From the NCBI GenBank assembly GCA_016758965.1, contig JAEPRB010000115.1, positions 62,001 to 126,000 of the forward strand: a DNA stretch of 64,000 nucleotides. The letters are read 5' to 3'. Positions 24,101-41,513 of this stretch are shown here, one piece after another (within the stretch, counting starts at the first letter, position 1; the number at the start of each line of letters is the position of its first letter). The translations under genes were made by a program, and so were the position numbers. Below the pieces are notes generated by a model. The model was not told the origin of the DNA. It worked only from the letters and a program-made list of their open reading frames with translations, and searched no databases. This DNA comes from Circinella minor (lineage: Eukaryota; Mucoromycota; Mucoromycetes; Mucorales; Lichtheimiaceae).

Positions 24101-25093
24101 GAATTATTATCACTTTTTTGCCGTTGTGGTTGTGATTGAATTTGACTCAACAGCTTTAATAAATCTTCTTGTCTTTTATTTAGCAAGTCGTCCGCTAATA
24201 AATGATTTTGAGTTGTAGGTGTTATTGGAGAAGTGACTTGTGAGGGTATACCAATAGAAGAAGAACTACCAACTGTACCAGTATTATTGTTATTGTTATT
24301 GTTTCCTTGAAACGTGTTAGCCATAACTGTTGATGGTGGAGTTACAGGTGCCATGGAAATATTATTAACTCCTGTTGGTTGTTGTTGTGCTGCTGCTGCT
24401 GCATAATGAGGAACTGAAGCTGGAGTAGCAGTGATAGTAGGAGAAGTCATGAACGTTTGCTGCTGGTGTTGTTGTTGTTGTTGTGAGTTGTTTAGAGAGA
24501 CAACAGAAAAATGTTGGTTTAAAGTTGATTGGACAGGTTTTTGTGTGATATTCGTTCTATTTGGTGATTGTACAGAGGTAGCAGTAGTAGGTAAAGCCAA
24601 GTTAAAAGGGATTGGGAATGATCCTACACAGAAAAAAAAGTGACAGAAAAGGATCAAGAGATCAATCAATCGATCGATTAAAAAAATAGTTCTATTTTCT
24701 AATTTGATTGTTTCATATATAAATATATACCAGCACTATTACTATTGTTCGCTCCATTTATGTTACTTGACGCTCTAATATTATCATTACTATTATTATT
24801 ACTTTGAGTTCCTGATTGTAGAACTGCTCGTCGTAGTTGATTATTTTGAAGCGAATGTTGTAAAAATCGAAATTGTTGAGGTGTTAATTGATTTAATTGT
24901 TGTTGGTGATGTTGAGGGATTCCTTGGGGCCATACTACAATATCAACCAGATCAGTAAAAATAATAAGTAGGAATGAATGTAAAATCTCTAGATAAAAAA
25001 AAAAAGTATAATTATAATAAAAAAGGAAAGAGATGATTTACCAGCATGTGGCTGTGTATTATTTTGAATGTGCTGCCCTTGATTATTGTTCAT
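21115..25093 (-). CDS. SP-RING (MIZ) zinc-finger protein, PIAS/ZMIZ-like SUMO E3
   Basis: Eight exons give 1055 aa: 25042-25093, 24731-24934, 23848-24623, 23572-23668, 22496-23424, 22280-22411, 21923-22174 and 21115-21840. The first half is Gln/Asn/Pro-rich low complexity. A conserved core follows (YAVNPFRLKHN.., then RRKVRVQGRPDAF.. and LHPGRNELAIEQ). The SP-RING is split by an intron: LKCPISLQRIKLP, CKHPD, CFDLSSYLAVNHENTSWKCP and HC, with zinc ligands C794, C810, H812, C815, C833 and C836. VISLLSDDEEEEEE at about residue 928 is a textbook SUMO-interacting motif with acidic flank. By family knowledge SP-RING proteins direct SUMO from UBC9 to nuclear substrates. I see no SAP domain at the N terminus, so ZMIZ-like is a better guess than SIZ/PIAS. 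Ligase activity is inferred. Confidence 0.88.
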
Positions 25094-26976
25094 CGAACTT
25101 TAACCATTTATTTGTTAAAAGATGTTAAAGATAAAAAGGAAAAGAAAATAAGAAAAAAAAAAGAAGGTGGGGTTGTTGAAAGGTCAAAACGCAGCAACAA
25201 TAAAAAAAAATGTCGGCCCTTCACCAGCTTTCCTGTAGTCAACGCGAATTGCCAAAAAGGGTTTTTTAAAAAATTAATGTCGCGTAGCGACAGTGTTCAA
25301 ATGTTGTATTTCCAAAAACATTGTCACTAGGTAAATTATGAGAACAGAATACAATTTATTATTGATAAAAAAGTAGAGTTCCATTATGTCAAAAAAAAAA
25401 GACAATACTCTAGAAGAGATGCAGAGGAATATTGAACGTTACGATCATAGTAGAAAATAAGATCAAACAAATCTATATATTTTTTAACTAACCGCGCATT
25501 TATTGATAAATTGGCATTTTATTTAGATATAAAACGTACAATATATTGGACAAAGATCGGTATTTCTACCATTGTAGTAGTGACAACAACAAGAGCAAAA
25601 ACGGTAACAATGCTAGGCGCCATCTATCGTATGCTCTAGAACTAATTAAAGTTAAGTAGGAATATCTCATTTTTATAAGATAAGACTGAGCGGGAATCTG
25701 AAATTCTAAGTACTGGAGCCATTACAGGACACTACATTAGCTTTCTCAAGGGAAACATTAGAAGAAATAAATAACTTTTGCATATTAAAGAACATTATCT
25801 AATAATGAATAACGTCCTTATATATATTCTAGCTGATACTGTAAATCATATCGAATATCATGAATAAATCGATAAGACATATCTTTTTTTTGTGTTCTCC
25901 TGGTACAAACACAAAATTAAACTCTAGCGGACATTTACAACAAAAAACGTTAGCAACAAGAATTCATGAAGCATGTAGCAATATACATAAAAAAAAGCAC
26001 ATTCTGTTGGATTCGTTTTTTATTTACACAGACACTTAGGTAAGTGTCGTAGAAAAAATTCTCATAAACCACATATGTAGTGAGAACGATTATCATTACA
26101 TATAGAATATAGTAAGAAATTAATTGTAAGTATAAGATAATAATAAGTGAAGTCTCTTTTTTTTTTACATTATAGGTAGTATGTAAAATCTTCATCAGAT
26201 AACTTTATTCTTCATTTTTGACGCTGAAAATAGAAAAATGAAATAACCCCATTGTGGAAAAAAAAGAAAAAAAAAGAGAAAGGTCATCATAAATAAAATT
26301 GAGAATTTCTAAACTAAACGCAATACGTATAGCAGAAAGAGAAATACAGTCTCAATAACAGTGAGAAAGGATCAAATGATTCTCCCAAGTGCATTTAACG
26401 GAGATAAAAACAGATTTCTTTTTCTTTTTGGCTTCATGGGAAAAGGGTCTGCAAAAAATATGTTTGACCTTGGTGTCTTTCGTAAATTGGAGAGATCAAT
26501 TTATTTTTTTCGACCTCATCTTTGTTCAAAAAAGTATTTTCACTGTCCTTCGTGGCCATAGTTGCCAAGTTATTAGGCAGGAACCTTGAAGACGAGGCTC
26601 CAAAATTAAGTAATATAGTAGTATCTTTGCCATATGTGAAAAACTTTATAAGTTGATAGAGATAAAAATGAGAGAACAACCTCGTTCTCAATACTTTTAA
26701 AATTCAAGATCAATTCTCCTCTTGTTATTTGATTAAAAAAAAGCAGTATAATATCTGTGTATTTGTGTATGTATTGTAACGTAAATATGTGTCAAAAGTG
26801 TAAGCAAGTAAAGGTACGTAGATAAACAAAATTGAAGATACAGAAAAAATTAAATTGTTTTCAGATATATGCAAACTAAAGGATTCGTAACATATTTGCT
26901 ACTTAATTAACTACGTAGCTGATAGCAGTCTTCAGAAATATTTTTTTCGCGTGCAAGGATGACCACAACGTTGCTT
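25094..26976. other. Long intergenic region, nothing secure
   Basis: Upstream of the SP-RING gene and downstream of the homeodomain gene. It contains a perfect GTCGC..GCGAC palindrome at about 25279-25291 and a 41-codon minus-strand frame beginning MATKDSENTFLN at about 26557, which has a fair start context but no homolog I recognise. No RNA gene or transposon seen. Confidence 0.4.
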
Positions 26977-29044
26977 TTATTGTTGAGTATGATTATTATC
27001 CGACATCGAACTATTAGTACTAATACTATCGTCATCGTCATCGTCATCCGATTCAATGTTGTTATTGTTAATATTGTTACTCCCCCCATTACCACTATTA
27101 CGATGTTGATCCACGTCAATCATACGACTATTATTATTATTATTATTATTATTATCCTGTTGTTCATCATGCTGTAATTCGGGAACGACGTGCGTTTTAC
27201 AGTAGTCAACAAAATCATCATATCCCTCAATTTCTTTTTCCAAAATTAACCGATTGTATGCTTGTAACTCTGCATTGAAGCGTCGTTTATGGTTACAAAT
27301 CCAGTACGTTAGCCGTCGAGAATTAATCCCTGTTTTGTGTTGAACTTTGTAGCGTTCTTGTTTGGTGGGCTTGCGACCCATACCGAATGTTTCAAAAAAT
27401 AAGACATTTAATTCATAACTAGTCTTTGGATCGTACGACGTCTTGGTACGACGGCTCTTCTGCATCCCTGGGATGGCTTGACCGCGAAGAGCGGTTACAG
27501 GAGGAATACTACGTCGCTTCATTTTCTTTATGTAGGATGGGCCCGCATTTAACAGAGAGATTGGTTTCTTGGAAGAATCTTCATTTATGTACCCTAAAAA
27601 AGGTGAATTTATTTATTAGTGTTATTACTTCACTAATAATTATTCTTACTCCTATTACAATTAAACTACTTTAACATAACAATAGTAATAATTTACCATC
27701 AATATTTTTGTTTGTCACTTTCTCAAAAGTACTTGTAGAGAATACATCAGATGATAATTCATCTTTACTGTTATCAACTTCAATAGATGTGCCTGTTGCT
27801 GTTGACGATGTTTGTGAAAAAGAACAATCACTGCTATTGCTGGTACCGCTACTACTATCCATCAAAATGTCCTTAGGATGAGCATACAAAGGAGTACCAA
27901 CAACATTATTATGAGTCAAAATTGTATTGTTTTCAAAGTTGATGTTGGCGTTTGTAATGTTCTTTTTCTCTATCAAAGTATCTATATTATGTCGATGACG
28001 ACAATGGTCATGATCAGTATCAAATAAACGCAATGCTGGACCAGTCAATTGATGCTGCTGCTGCTGTTGTTGTTGTTGTTGTTGATGAACGTAAGCTCGA
28101 TTATTATTTGTTGAATACATCATCATTACGTCATATTGTCCTGCACCACCAAAGTTATTATTACTGGCAGTTGAGATGTTGGAAGAGGAAGTTGCTGCTG
28201 ATAGAGGTATATAGCTGGTATAGTAACAATAACCATTATTATTATGATAATGATAAAGATGTGGATAATAGCGATGATAATGGAATGAGCAACAGTAACG
28301 TTGTTGAACAGCATTATTATTACTCAGTGAATTACTATACATGTCCATAGTATTTGTTGCTGTTGTAGTAGGGGTGACACTCGATTGCAAAGAAATATCA
28401 TCGGGTGGAGAGATTAAAGGATTAGATGAAGAAAAAGTGTCCCATAATAATTCCTGTTGCCCGTCATTATTAGTACCAGCATTATTGACAGATGGGATTG
28501 AATTGCAGTTACTCGTTGGTGATGGTATACCTGCTACCGCTATTTCTGAAGAAGTACTTGAACTTTTATTGCTGATATTAGTATGATGATTTGAAGATAA
28601 AAAAGAATTATTTTTCCATTCATCACCAAAAGTATCCGTGGGCTCTTGATTATATTCTTTTTTATTAATATCAAATAAATTGGTTATTAATGGGCCCGTT
28701 GGTAATAAGTATTGACAAGCAGAAAACATACATTGACTGTTGGAGTCAGGAGTAGATGGACTATTACTACTACTGTTACTTTGCTGTTGTTGGTTTTTTA
28801 TATTGTTTATGGTATAATCGTTATCGATCTGAGAAGATAAATGCGAATACACTGCTCTTAAAGGAGGAGAAGATGTTGTAGGACTTGTCGTTGTTAATGT
28901 TGTTTTTAATTCTATTACATTCGTGAGCAATGCATAGTTATCGTCGTCATCCTGATTGTCATTATTATAATCATTGTCACTACTGTCTTGAAAAATAGCA
29001 CTGTCCAGTTTTTTTTCGCCGATTGAGATATTAGGTAAAATCAT
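26977..29044 (-). CDS. Divergent homeodomain transcription factor
   Basis: Two exons, 27697-29044 and 26977-27593, give 654 aa. The first 470 residues are Ser/Asn/Thr-rich with Gln and Asp runs and no fold I recognise. Residues about 497-556 form a homeodomain: basic arm SRRTKTSY, helix 1 around YELNVLFFETF, helix 2 around TKQERYKVQHKTG, and recognition helix LTYWICNHKRRFN with W547, N550 and the KRR run in the W-x-x-N-x-K/R-R pattern. The C-terminal tail is acidic (D-run) and Asn-rich, possibly activating. The role is sequence-specific DNA binding in the nucleus; the target pathway is unknown. The start at 29044 is the first ATG of the frame, and an upstream non-coding exon is possible. Confidence 0.82.
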
Positions 29045-31037
29045 TTCTTGGTTGGTGTTTTTTTTAATAATGAATCTATAAAATTTCTTTTCGTTAATTG
29101 TGGGCTTTTCAACTTGAGAAATATCTTTGATAATAAATTCAAAAGAATAAGGGTTTTACAGTGCAGTCTTATGGTTTCTTGTTTTTGTGATAAAGAATTA
29201 TACGAGTAGTTAAAAGAAAATGTTCCATAGAGGTGTGTGAGAGAGAGAAAAAAAAGAGGAAGAAGAATAAAAAAAAAAAAGGAAGAAGTAATTGGTATTT
29301 TTAAAAAGATTCCAACAAAAGTAATGCGTTCCAGGCGTGTCCTTTTTTTATTTATTCTTTTCGGTTGTTGTTAATATGATTATTTTTACAGACATTTAGT
29401 ATATTTCTTTTATAAAAGAGAACAAAAAAAACAACATTCAAAGGGCAACAACATTATTTATTTTATGATCATTTGGATTGTAAATCATATTTTCGTATTG
29501 TACAGTAACACCAGTCGTCGATCTTCCTTTCTCGCTTTTTATTTGTTTTTTTTTTTTTTTGACGTAGTTTTATTTTAACGGTAACATACGCATATATATA
29601 ATAAAAAACTTTAATGCATTAAGAAAATATCCCGTACACAAAATTCATGTCAAAAACAAAGATAACGTGCGTTTTTTTTCATTCCACACACCTGATCTTT
29701 ATTGTTGCCAGTTATCCCCCCTTTTTTTCTTGCTGCTAGTTTACACAAAGCTTATTTACTTTTAACCTCTTATATATAAACGTTCCGCTATGAATTAAAT
29801 TATGCGTTCTTGTTGTTGTTGTTGTCAGAATAAAGGAAATTAATCCAATGATCAAACCCATGACTTTTATTTATTTATTTATTCTCTACCATCATCGCGT
29901 GAGCTATATCCAAAGATGACTTTGTGTCATGTCATTTCATTGTATATAGTCTATCGTCATTTTCGTTTACTATAAATCGGCTCAAGAAAAAAAGTCGGAT
30001 TAGACTACTGTTTTTTGTTGTTTTTTGGCAATCATTAATTAATTAATCAAATGTTTCTTTTATAGAAGTGTGAATTTGTGTATAGAAGTAATAGTGTTGT
30101 CTTCCTTATTGTTACTGTTTTTTTCTAATGTATAATTACAGTAAAATATGATTATTGACTTATTATAACTATTAATTCCCTACTTTCTTAGATGTTTATA
30201 GTATAAAAAGACAAATTACGACAATATATGTAGTATATAGTTTTATCATATTATTTTTGTCTTCTATTTAAATTATTATTTGACAGAAAGAATAGCGTCA
30301 AAAGGCATTATACATACAAAACTACTTTAGGGTTAGGCTATTCTCGTTATCATATTATTCCCGTGTAGACATATCATCTTCAAGCAGTAACAGCCAGGAT
30401 AGTTGTGGCGGCTGTTATATTTTGTTATTTATTAACAATAGAAACGAGAAAATAAAAACGGATGTGGTACACCTTTAAGACTTTATCATATATCTAAATA
30501 GTAAATTGAAAAATTAGATAAAGCTACCTTTAACAATGATCTTTCCACGATATATCAATTATGGTTTTTCTATTTTCTGGATTATGTTAGAGCCGTGGTT
30601 AATTGCTCTACTATGTGAATGATGGATAGTAATGGATAGTAGAGTTGAGCGTTTTGCCTTTTGTTTAAAATTGGATAAAAATATGATACGTACAGTATGA
30701 TATAATGTTTTTATAACGAAGAATTGCCACAGTAGATCAATGGCATAAGATGAGTTCAAGTCTAAGTACGTACTCATAATTATTATATAATAATAACTAA
30801 TTATTAATATTGCGCAATACTTTAGAGTACGTTACATATTGATGTTTTGTTTTCTTTGTGTACGGATGTTTTTTAATGTAATGTATATATTATTTACAAG
30901 AAGTGTAATTTATTTGTTTTCAATAAACTATACTAGACGATATATATATAACAAATGAATGGATGAAGAAATCACTTTTCTAAACCAATAATAAACGTTG
31001 GAATAATGATAGTAATGCATATATATATATATATATA
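29045..31037. other. Long intergenic region, nothing recognised
   Basis: Upstream DNA of the homeodomain gene and 3' flank of SNF1. It has poly-A/T tracts and short TTTA and GTT repeats (about 29800-29890). The 30559-30777 minus frame shows no domain. A large upstream region is common for regulatory genes. Confidence 0.45.
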
Positions 31038-34401
<3,364 letters not shown>

Positions 34402-37400
34402 ATGTTATAAAAAGGTGCGTAGGTGTATTATAAGTGAAAGATATAAAGAAAAAGATACCACATGATAGTAGGTTATTAAATAGGATGAATTAAAACTCCA
34501 TTTACAAATTCCACGGAAAGGTCTTTAACCTTTTTACCTCAGGTCATTTGCCTTCTGGAGAAGTTTTACCCTGGATAAGAGAGAAAATAAAAATGCATAA
34601 CAACATATGAAAATAAATATCTTTATAGTACAAATGTTGCTTATTACTATTATTATTATTTTTATAACAATAAAAATCACATCATTTTAATTGAGCTAAT
34701 AACTTTTTTTTTCTTTTTTTATCCCTCTTCTGTTTACACTATAAGAAACTTTCATAAGAATTTATGAATCAACTTTTTTGATTTGATCTACTTTTTTTTT
34801 CTTTTTTTATCCCTCTTCTGTTTACACTATAAGAAACTTTCATAAGAATTTATGAATCAACTTTTTTGATTTGATCTACTTTTTTTTTCCTTTTACTTTA
34901 TTACGCTTTGACCATCATCTACGAAAATCTCAAAAAAAAAAAGAAGCGTGGGAAGAGAACGTGAAAATAACATCAACAATGGTATTTGTAGGTTTTTTTT
35001 ATATATATTATTTATTTATTTATTGACATCACCCTTCTGGTTTTTTTTTTATTTTATTCTTTGATTGACTTTTAAAGTATATAGTCTAGTACAAATGCAA
35101 TACCTACATAACTTTATGTATGAAAAAAAAAAACGTGATTGACTCTAAAAGAAAAAAAAACAGAAATAGAAAGATTAAAAAGTATAAAACATTCCTCCAA
35201 ATTCACATTTTTTAGTAACATGTATACATATATATATTAAACGAACAAATTGTATAAATAGTAAAATCTCACCTTTGTTTATAAATATATGGTCTTTTTT
35301 GTAACTACAGTAATTTTTTCCCGATGATTTTTATTTAACTAGTACATATGATATCATCTGTATACAAGTTTTTATATAATTCACATATACAAAATTGATA
35401 ATGTAGTATGATACATCTTCATAAACAAGTAACATTTATTTATTAAAATGTAATAAGTTCACATGATGTAAAACATCAAAATTAAGAATATCATGCATAT
35501 AAATCCGTGTAACCAGGGAACAGAAAGTAAATCAAAAATTCAAAGAATGATTTTAATTTCTTCAAAATAAAAATAAAAGAATAACAGTTATGAAAAAAAT
35601 GTTTTCCTAGCTCGCCCCTAAAAGGTCGGTGAGTTATATCAAAACTCAACAACGAGCATACACTATCTTATCTTTAAAAAAAGAACCATGAATTACGTAA
35701 TAATTTTTCAATACGTAAAACCTTACAGAGGTACAGACTAAAATTGTAATAAATAATTTCTTTTCTATAAAAAGGCCGTTTTGAATGGACCAATAAGGAC
35801 ATTATCTAGCGATGAGGAGAGAGATAAGATTAAAATTTTGCTCGTAATATATGATATCATTGTTCCACAATAATATACGTGTGTACGTACTATCTCAAAA
35901 AATGTCTATTAGAATAATTCATTCCAATCAAAGTATTGGGTTCTTTAGGCCCATTCCTACAGCTGGGAAAGTATTAAAAATTAGTCTGTTCAGTTAATAA
36001 TTGTGTCAAATCTTCCATAGAAATATGATCGTGTATTAAAATACAAGGTGTTGATATACTACTTTTATTTTTATATGTTTATACAACTATATATTTTTAT
36101 TTTCATGATTGAATTTGGGAAGTATTGATAGGACATAATCACATAGTTTTTGATCTTTGACTACTACCATTCCCATCTATTTTATTCATTCTTTAGTTTT
36201 GAGCTAACGCGACACTGTCGGTGCTACGAAATATATACACAAATTGAAATCCGTCAACTACCTTTCTATAAGACAAAGAAAAGATGATTAATTCGAAGAT
36301 ACAAAAATTAAACGACACCCTTTGTTTATTGTTATAGTGGGACAAAGAATTGTAATTGACACAGTCCCTGATATGCAAAAAGAACCTGTGTGAATATCTC
36401 ACACGCATACCAAGAGAATAAATAAAGAACACTGTGAACCTTTAGGACCTCACACTAAACGGGCACTAAACCAGTAATGATAACAACAATAATAAACCAT
36501 TGATCATAACAAATTAATTTTTAATCTTTTTATTCTTCATATATACAGGTTTTTTTTCCAAATTATTTGCGCCAAGCATCAATCTCAATGAGAGTCTTTT
36601 TATTTTTGCGTCTTTTTTTTATAAAATTATATATCAGTCTTTATTTTATTGAAAGGCTGTTATAAACGAAGAAGAATGTACATATTGTCACAAGATCTTT
36701 TTTTCGATGCAGGCATAAAAAACGATTTGCATCCTTGATCTTTTTCACTCAACTTGTTGGTACACCTGTTATGATAAGAACATTAAGCTCAAGAACGATA
36801 ATGGCAGCTATACAGCACACTTAGCTTCATTTTTGACTAGAAATTTTCAGTCACAAGTACGTATTGTATTTGACTAAATTATTTACGAGGGTAACTGCTC
36901 TAAATCAAAGCTTTGTACTCTCATATTCAGAATTCAAACTTTTGATAAGAAATGATAATACACATATTGCTTGTACCAACGTTAATATATGCATACGTAG
37001 TAAAAAAAAAAATCGTTGCCACTGGTGTACTTACTGGTATGAATGTAAGATTCCATAAATTACAAGCTTCTGAAACAACCTTAAAAACAATACAACCTGA
37101 GGGGGGGGGGGAGTTCTATGTAGGAAAAATACTACTAATAGCCTAGATAATGGACGATATTTTCGGCTGTATGAGTAATAAAAGTAAAAATCTACCCGTC
37201 TTGACTCACAACACACGTATCCAAATGAGAGAGAAAGGGATTATTATTTTTTAAAAAAAGTAAGTAAATATATTTATTGTTATATGTATAAGTATTTTTC
37301 TTTTTTTATTTTCTATTGACACGCTCATTAGTTATAATAGAATGTCAATGTTTCCAAATATAAACATCTTCTTGTTCTCTTTCCAATTCTTCTGTAAAAT

Positions 37401-37768
37401 ATAAATAATAGATAGGTGGGCTATGTATAAAAAAAACAGAATTAAAGATTTCAAAAGAAAAAGAGAGAAGGGGGAGGGGAGGGAGGGAAAAGAAAAAAAA
37501 GGGGGGCAGGGGGAATTTTTTTTATAATGTACTTGTTCACATTTTGTTATTATTATGTGATACTATGTGTGTGTGTGTGTTTATGTGTTTGTGTGTGCAT
37601 ATAGATTGTTGTTGGAAAAAGGCCAATATTGTATGTACATCCTTTTTTTTTGTAAATTGTTTTTTTTTTCAATGTAATAGTGAAGTTATGTTTTGTTTGA
37701 AATATAAAAGGTTGTGATATCTATATACAAAAATGATAAACAAGAGGGGCCAATGAAAACCACTTTTT
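34402..37768. other. Long intergenic region between SNF1 and the Pumilio gene
   Basis: Upstream DNA of SNF1 followed by the 3' flank of the Pumilio gene. Holds the 88-bp tandem duplication at 34703-34878. Homopolymer and G-rich runs occur near 37091-37102 and 37470-37512, and a GT run near 37566-37580. The frames at 36193-36432 (-) and 36864-37146 (+) carry no domain I can name. Confidence 0.45.
34703..34878. repeat. Perfect 88-bp tandem duplication
   Basis: Bases 34703-34790 recur as 34791-34878 with no difference I can find, including the T runs and the segment ATCCCTCTTCTGTTTACACT. A third unit starts (CTACTTTTTTTTT) and then diverges. It lies about 300 bp upstream of the SNF1 start. Perfect identity means a very recent duplication or an assembly artefact. 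Confidence 0.9.
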
Positions 37769-40700
37769 TTAATCAGTTGCATTATGTTCATGATGATCAT
37801 TTTCTTTTTTTCCTTCTTCTTCGGCACTAGTAGTAGTAATTTCCGTCGTCGTCGTTGCTGCAGTAGTAGTAATGGTCATATCGTCAGATGCAGTTGTAGT
37901 AATACCGACATCAGTAGTATCTGTAACAGTAGTAGTACCATTATTACTGTTGTCTTCATTATTATTATCATTCTCGTTCGTCGTTTCATCATCGCTAACA
38001 TCTTCCACAAGTGGTAAAATCTTTTCGACCTCTGTTTTAAAGTATAAGAAAAATAAAGGAATATTGTTAATATTAATCATTTTACTCAAAAGACACACAC
38101 ACACACACAAACATGTCCAGAAAAATCATTTATTACTTACTTAAAAGAAGATGACGTCCATATGTATATCGTTTCAACGATTGCATATGAGGCTTGATCT
38201 TACTGACAAGCAATCCACGTTGTCCATCATCAACAACATCTAACATTTTCTGTACAACATAGTTGGCATATTGATCCTTCATCATAGTGACAAGAGGGCA
38301 TGAACTAATAAATAAATCAAAAGATGTGTTAGCTTTTTTTTTTTGCTTTCAAAATGAATATCCTAACGATAACTAGGTTTTTTTTTTATGAAAATAAAAT
38401 TAAAATATATTTTTGTTTTTACCCATCAGGACGGTTTTGTAAGACCTCTTCAATAAGTGCTTGACGTTCTTCTTTAGAACCGTAATCCACACATTTCTCG
38501 ACCACATTACTGGCAAATTTATGTTTACTCAATTGTAATACTTGACCACGGATCTTGTTAATAATTGATGCTTTATCTTCAGGTTTACCACGTTCGAGTA
38601 TATGTTGAATAACCTATTATAAGTTGGTATATATATATGGATTTGTGAGTATAAGAAAAGAGGTTATTACCTATGCCCTCAATTTTAACTTACGTAATTT
38701 CCATATTGGTCTTGAACTAGTTGACTAGTACATCGATCAAGTTCATCAAGTAAAGGTCCCTAATTATTTTTGGTAATCATATTTAATTAATATCATCTAG
38801 TGAATAAATTTGTTTTGAATGGAGAGAGGATTATTTTATAAAAAGAATATTATAATACATACTGTTTGATTTTCTGTACAATGTTCAAACATACGTTGAA
38901 TTACTCGACATCCATAAGGATGCGTTGCCAAGTTATAAACTTGTCCATGAAATCCATCAATGATAAATTGGATATGTTTTGCAGGTACACGTTCAATTGC
39001 TTTTTGAATAACATGATTGCCATTTTGATCTTTAATACATTTCAAAACACACCCATTTAATTCACTCACAAGTCGTGCTTGCTGTTCTGTCAGAACATGC
39101 TCCAATGCCTAAAGTAATAATAATTATTATTATTATTTCTTTTCTCACGGTGTTTCTCTTCTGTCATATTCTGTATATTATATATTTACCTTTTGTACGA
39201 CACGACAACCATACATTTGTAACGATAAAGATACCACATGACCTTCCATTTGTTTTGCCAAAATAGTCTTTTGAGCCTGATTACCATGTTCAAAGAATTT
39301 TTGTAACACATAATTACCAAAAACATCTGTCATTAATTGTAATGCATTTGGTAATACTTCTTCGAATACCATTTGTTTTTCTTCACTATTAGCTGTTTCT
39401 AATTTTTGTTGAATAAAACGAGATCCATGTTGATCTCCACTAAATTCTACAATATGACCAGCAATATCCTAGAAATAATAAACACAATTGTTTTGATTAA
39501 TATTAGTTTTCCTCCCTTCTCCTTCGTGTGTCAATTATATTTTTTTTTCTTTACCTTTAATTCATATTTTTTACTCTTGGAATTTCTAAACTCTTCAAGT
39601 AAAGGACTACGAATACTCAATGTCATATCTTGAGGCGTTGGTTGAACTCTTAATGAATCTTGCTGTTGTTGTTGCTGTTGTTGCTGATGATGATGCTGTT
39701 GTTGCTGTTGCTGTTGTTGCTGCTGCTGCTGCTGTTGAGCCAATGCAGCAGCGGCAGTAGCAGCTACTTGTTGGGCTGCTCTTGATCGATTTTGATGAGG
39801 ATTAGCAACATTACCACCACCACCACCACCAAAGTTTTGCATTTGTTGTTGTAACAACAATTGTTGTCTAGCAGCTAAAAGTTGTTGTTGCTGTTGTTGA
39901 ATAAGAATTTGTTGTTGTTGCATTTGAAGTGCACGTAATTTTTTATCCGTCATATCAGCTAACATTGGGTCATTAAAGTTCATATCCATCCCACCACCAT
40001 TATTGTTATTGTTATGATGATGTTGACCAAATCTTCCTTGTTGTTGCTGTCTATTAGATGTAGTAGTAGTTGTACTACTGCTACTGTTTTGTGGCCAACG
40101 TGAGTAACTATTAGGATCAAAAATAGGCGTTCCACCACTACCACTTAAACTATCTCTGGTATCTGACGATTCACTTGTGTGATCATGAGCTGAAGAAGGT
40201 CTTGAAAGTTGTTGAAACTGTTGAAGTTGTTGATATATTTGTGTGGGATCATTATAAATTGCTGCATCATCATAATATCCACCATGTTGCTGTTGTTGAG
40301 CTTGTTGTAACCGAGCAGCTTGTTGTTGTATAAATCGTGCTTGCTCCATTACATTTACATCATCAGGCTAATTTTTTTTCGATTTATGATATAGAAAATT
40401 ATTATTATTATTTTTTTAAAGAAAAAAAACATGAACGCTTATATATATATAATAATAAAAAACCCCATTATTATTACTGGTTTTTTTTTTTTTGCTTACC
40501 TTATCTCTTAAACCAAATGCAGCAAACTGTCTTGCCATGAGATCTTCATCAGAACCCATATTAGCATAATCCACTTCATCATATTTACCGAAATGACGAC
40601 CAGGAGGTGTAGAATTAGAACGGGCAGGTGGTGGTGTAGCAAATTTACTTTGTAAAGGTGGAGAAATAGCTCTTAATGCATGAACACGCGCACCACTAGG

Positions 40701-41481
40701 TCCTCCTCCACGACCATAATGATGATTTGACCCATCTTCCATTGACATTTGAAGTGCTGATGGTATATGATCATTCAAATTATTGTCATCTAATCTTTGT
40801 TGTTGTTGCTGTTGTTGTTGAAATGAATTCAATGATGTATAGGATGGATCTCGACTTTGTTGTTGGCCTGGAAATAAAAACCCTTCATAACCTGCTCCAA
40901 CACCACTTGTAGGTGTCATCATACCATTAAGCTGATACATATTTTCCATATCATTGATATTTTCATCTGTATCAAGGGGTGTTGTTGATCCACCAGCTGC
41001 CGCATTTCGTAGTCGTGCGGCTGCTGCTGCTGCTGCTGCTTGTTGCTCCTGTTGCTGCTGTTGTTGTTGAAGTGCATATAAGGGGGATGGTGTACGCGGG
41101 AAATCCTATAAAAAACACACAAAAAACAAAATAGAAACAAAATACAAGGATCAGCAAAAAACAAAAAATAGACGATGCAGGGGGTTTTCCCTTCTTTTTG
41201 TACCCCACATATACACACACATATCAAGATAAAAATATTTTTTTTTTACCTCTTGAATCAAATCAACAAGATTTCTACCACGTCGATTACCAGTATTAGA
41301 TGAAGCTGCTGAATTATTATTGATATCATTTGTATCCGCTGCTCGAAACTTATTTCCATTATTATTATTACTATTATATCGTAAGTTTCCTTGATGATGA
41401 TGTGAGGCGGACATTTCTAAATAGAATCATTTGAAGTGAGGAATAAGGGCATTTTGAGTTAATGATTTACAAACATGTACC

Positions 41482-41513
<32 letters not shown>

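Noticed and set aside
26434..26557. 41-codon minus frame MATKDSENTFLN..
   Set aside because: Fair start context, but too short, without homolog or partner exon; mentioned only within the intergenic entry.
36193..37146. Short frames on both strands between SNF1 and the Pumilio gene
   Set aside because: No domain, start context or repeat support; expected by chance in a 3-kb gap.
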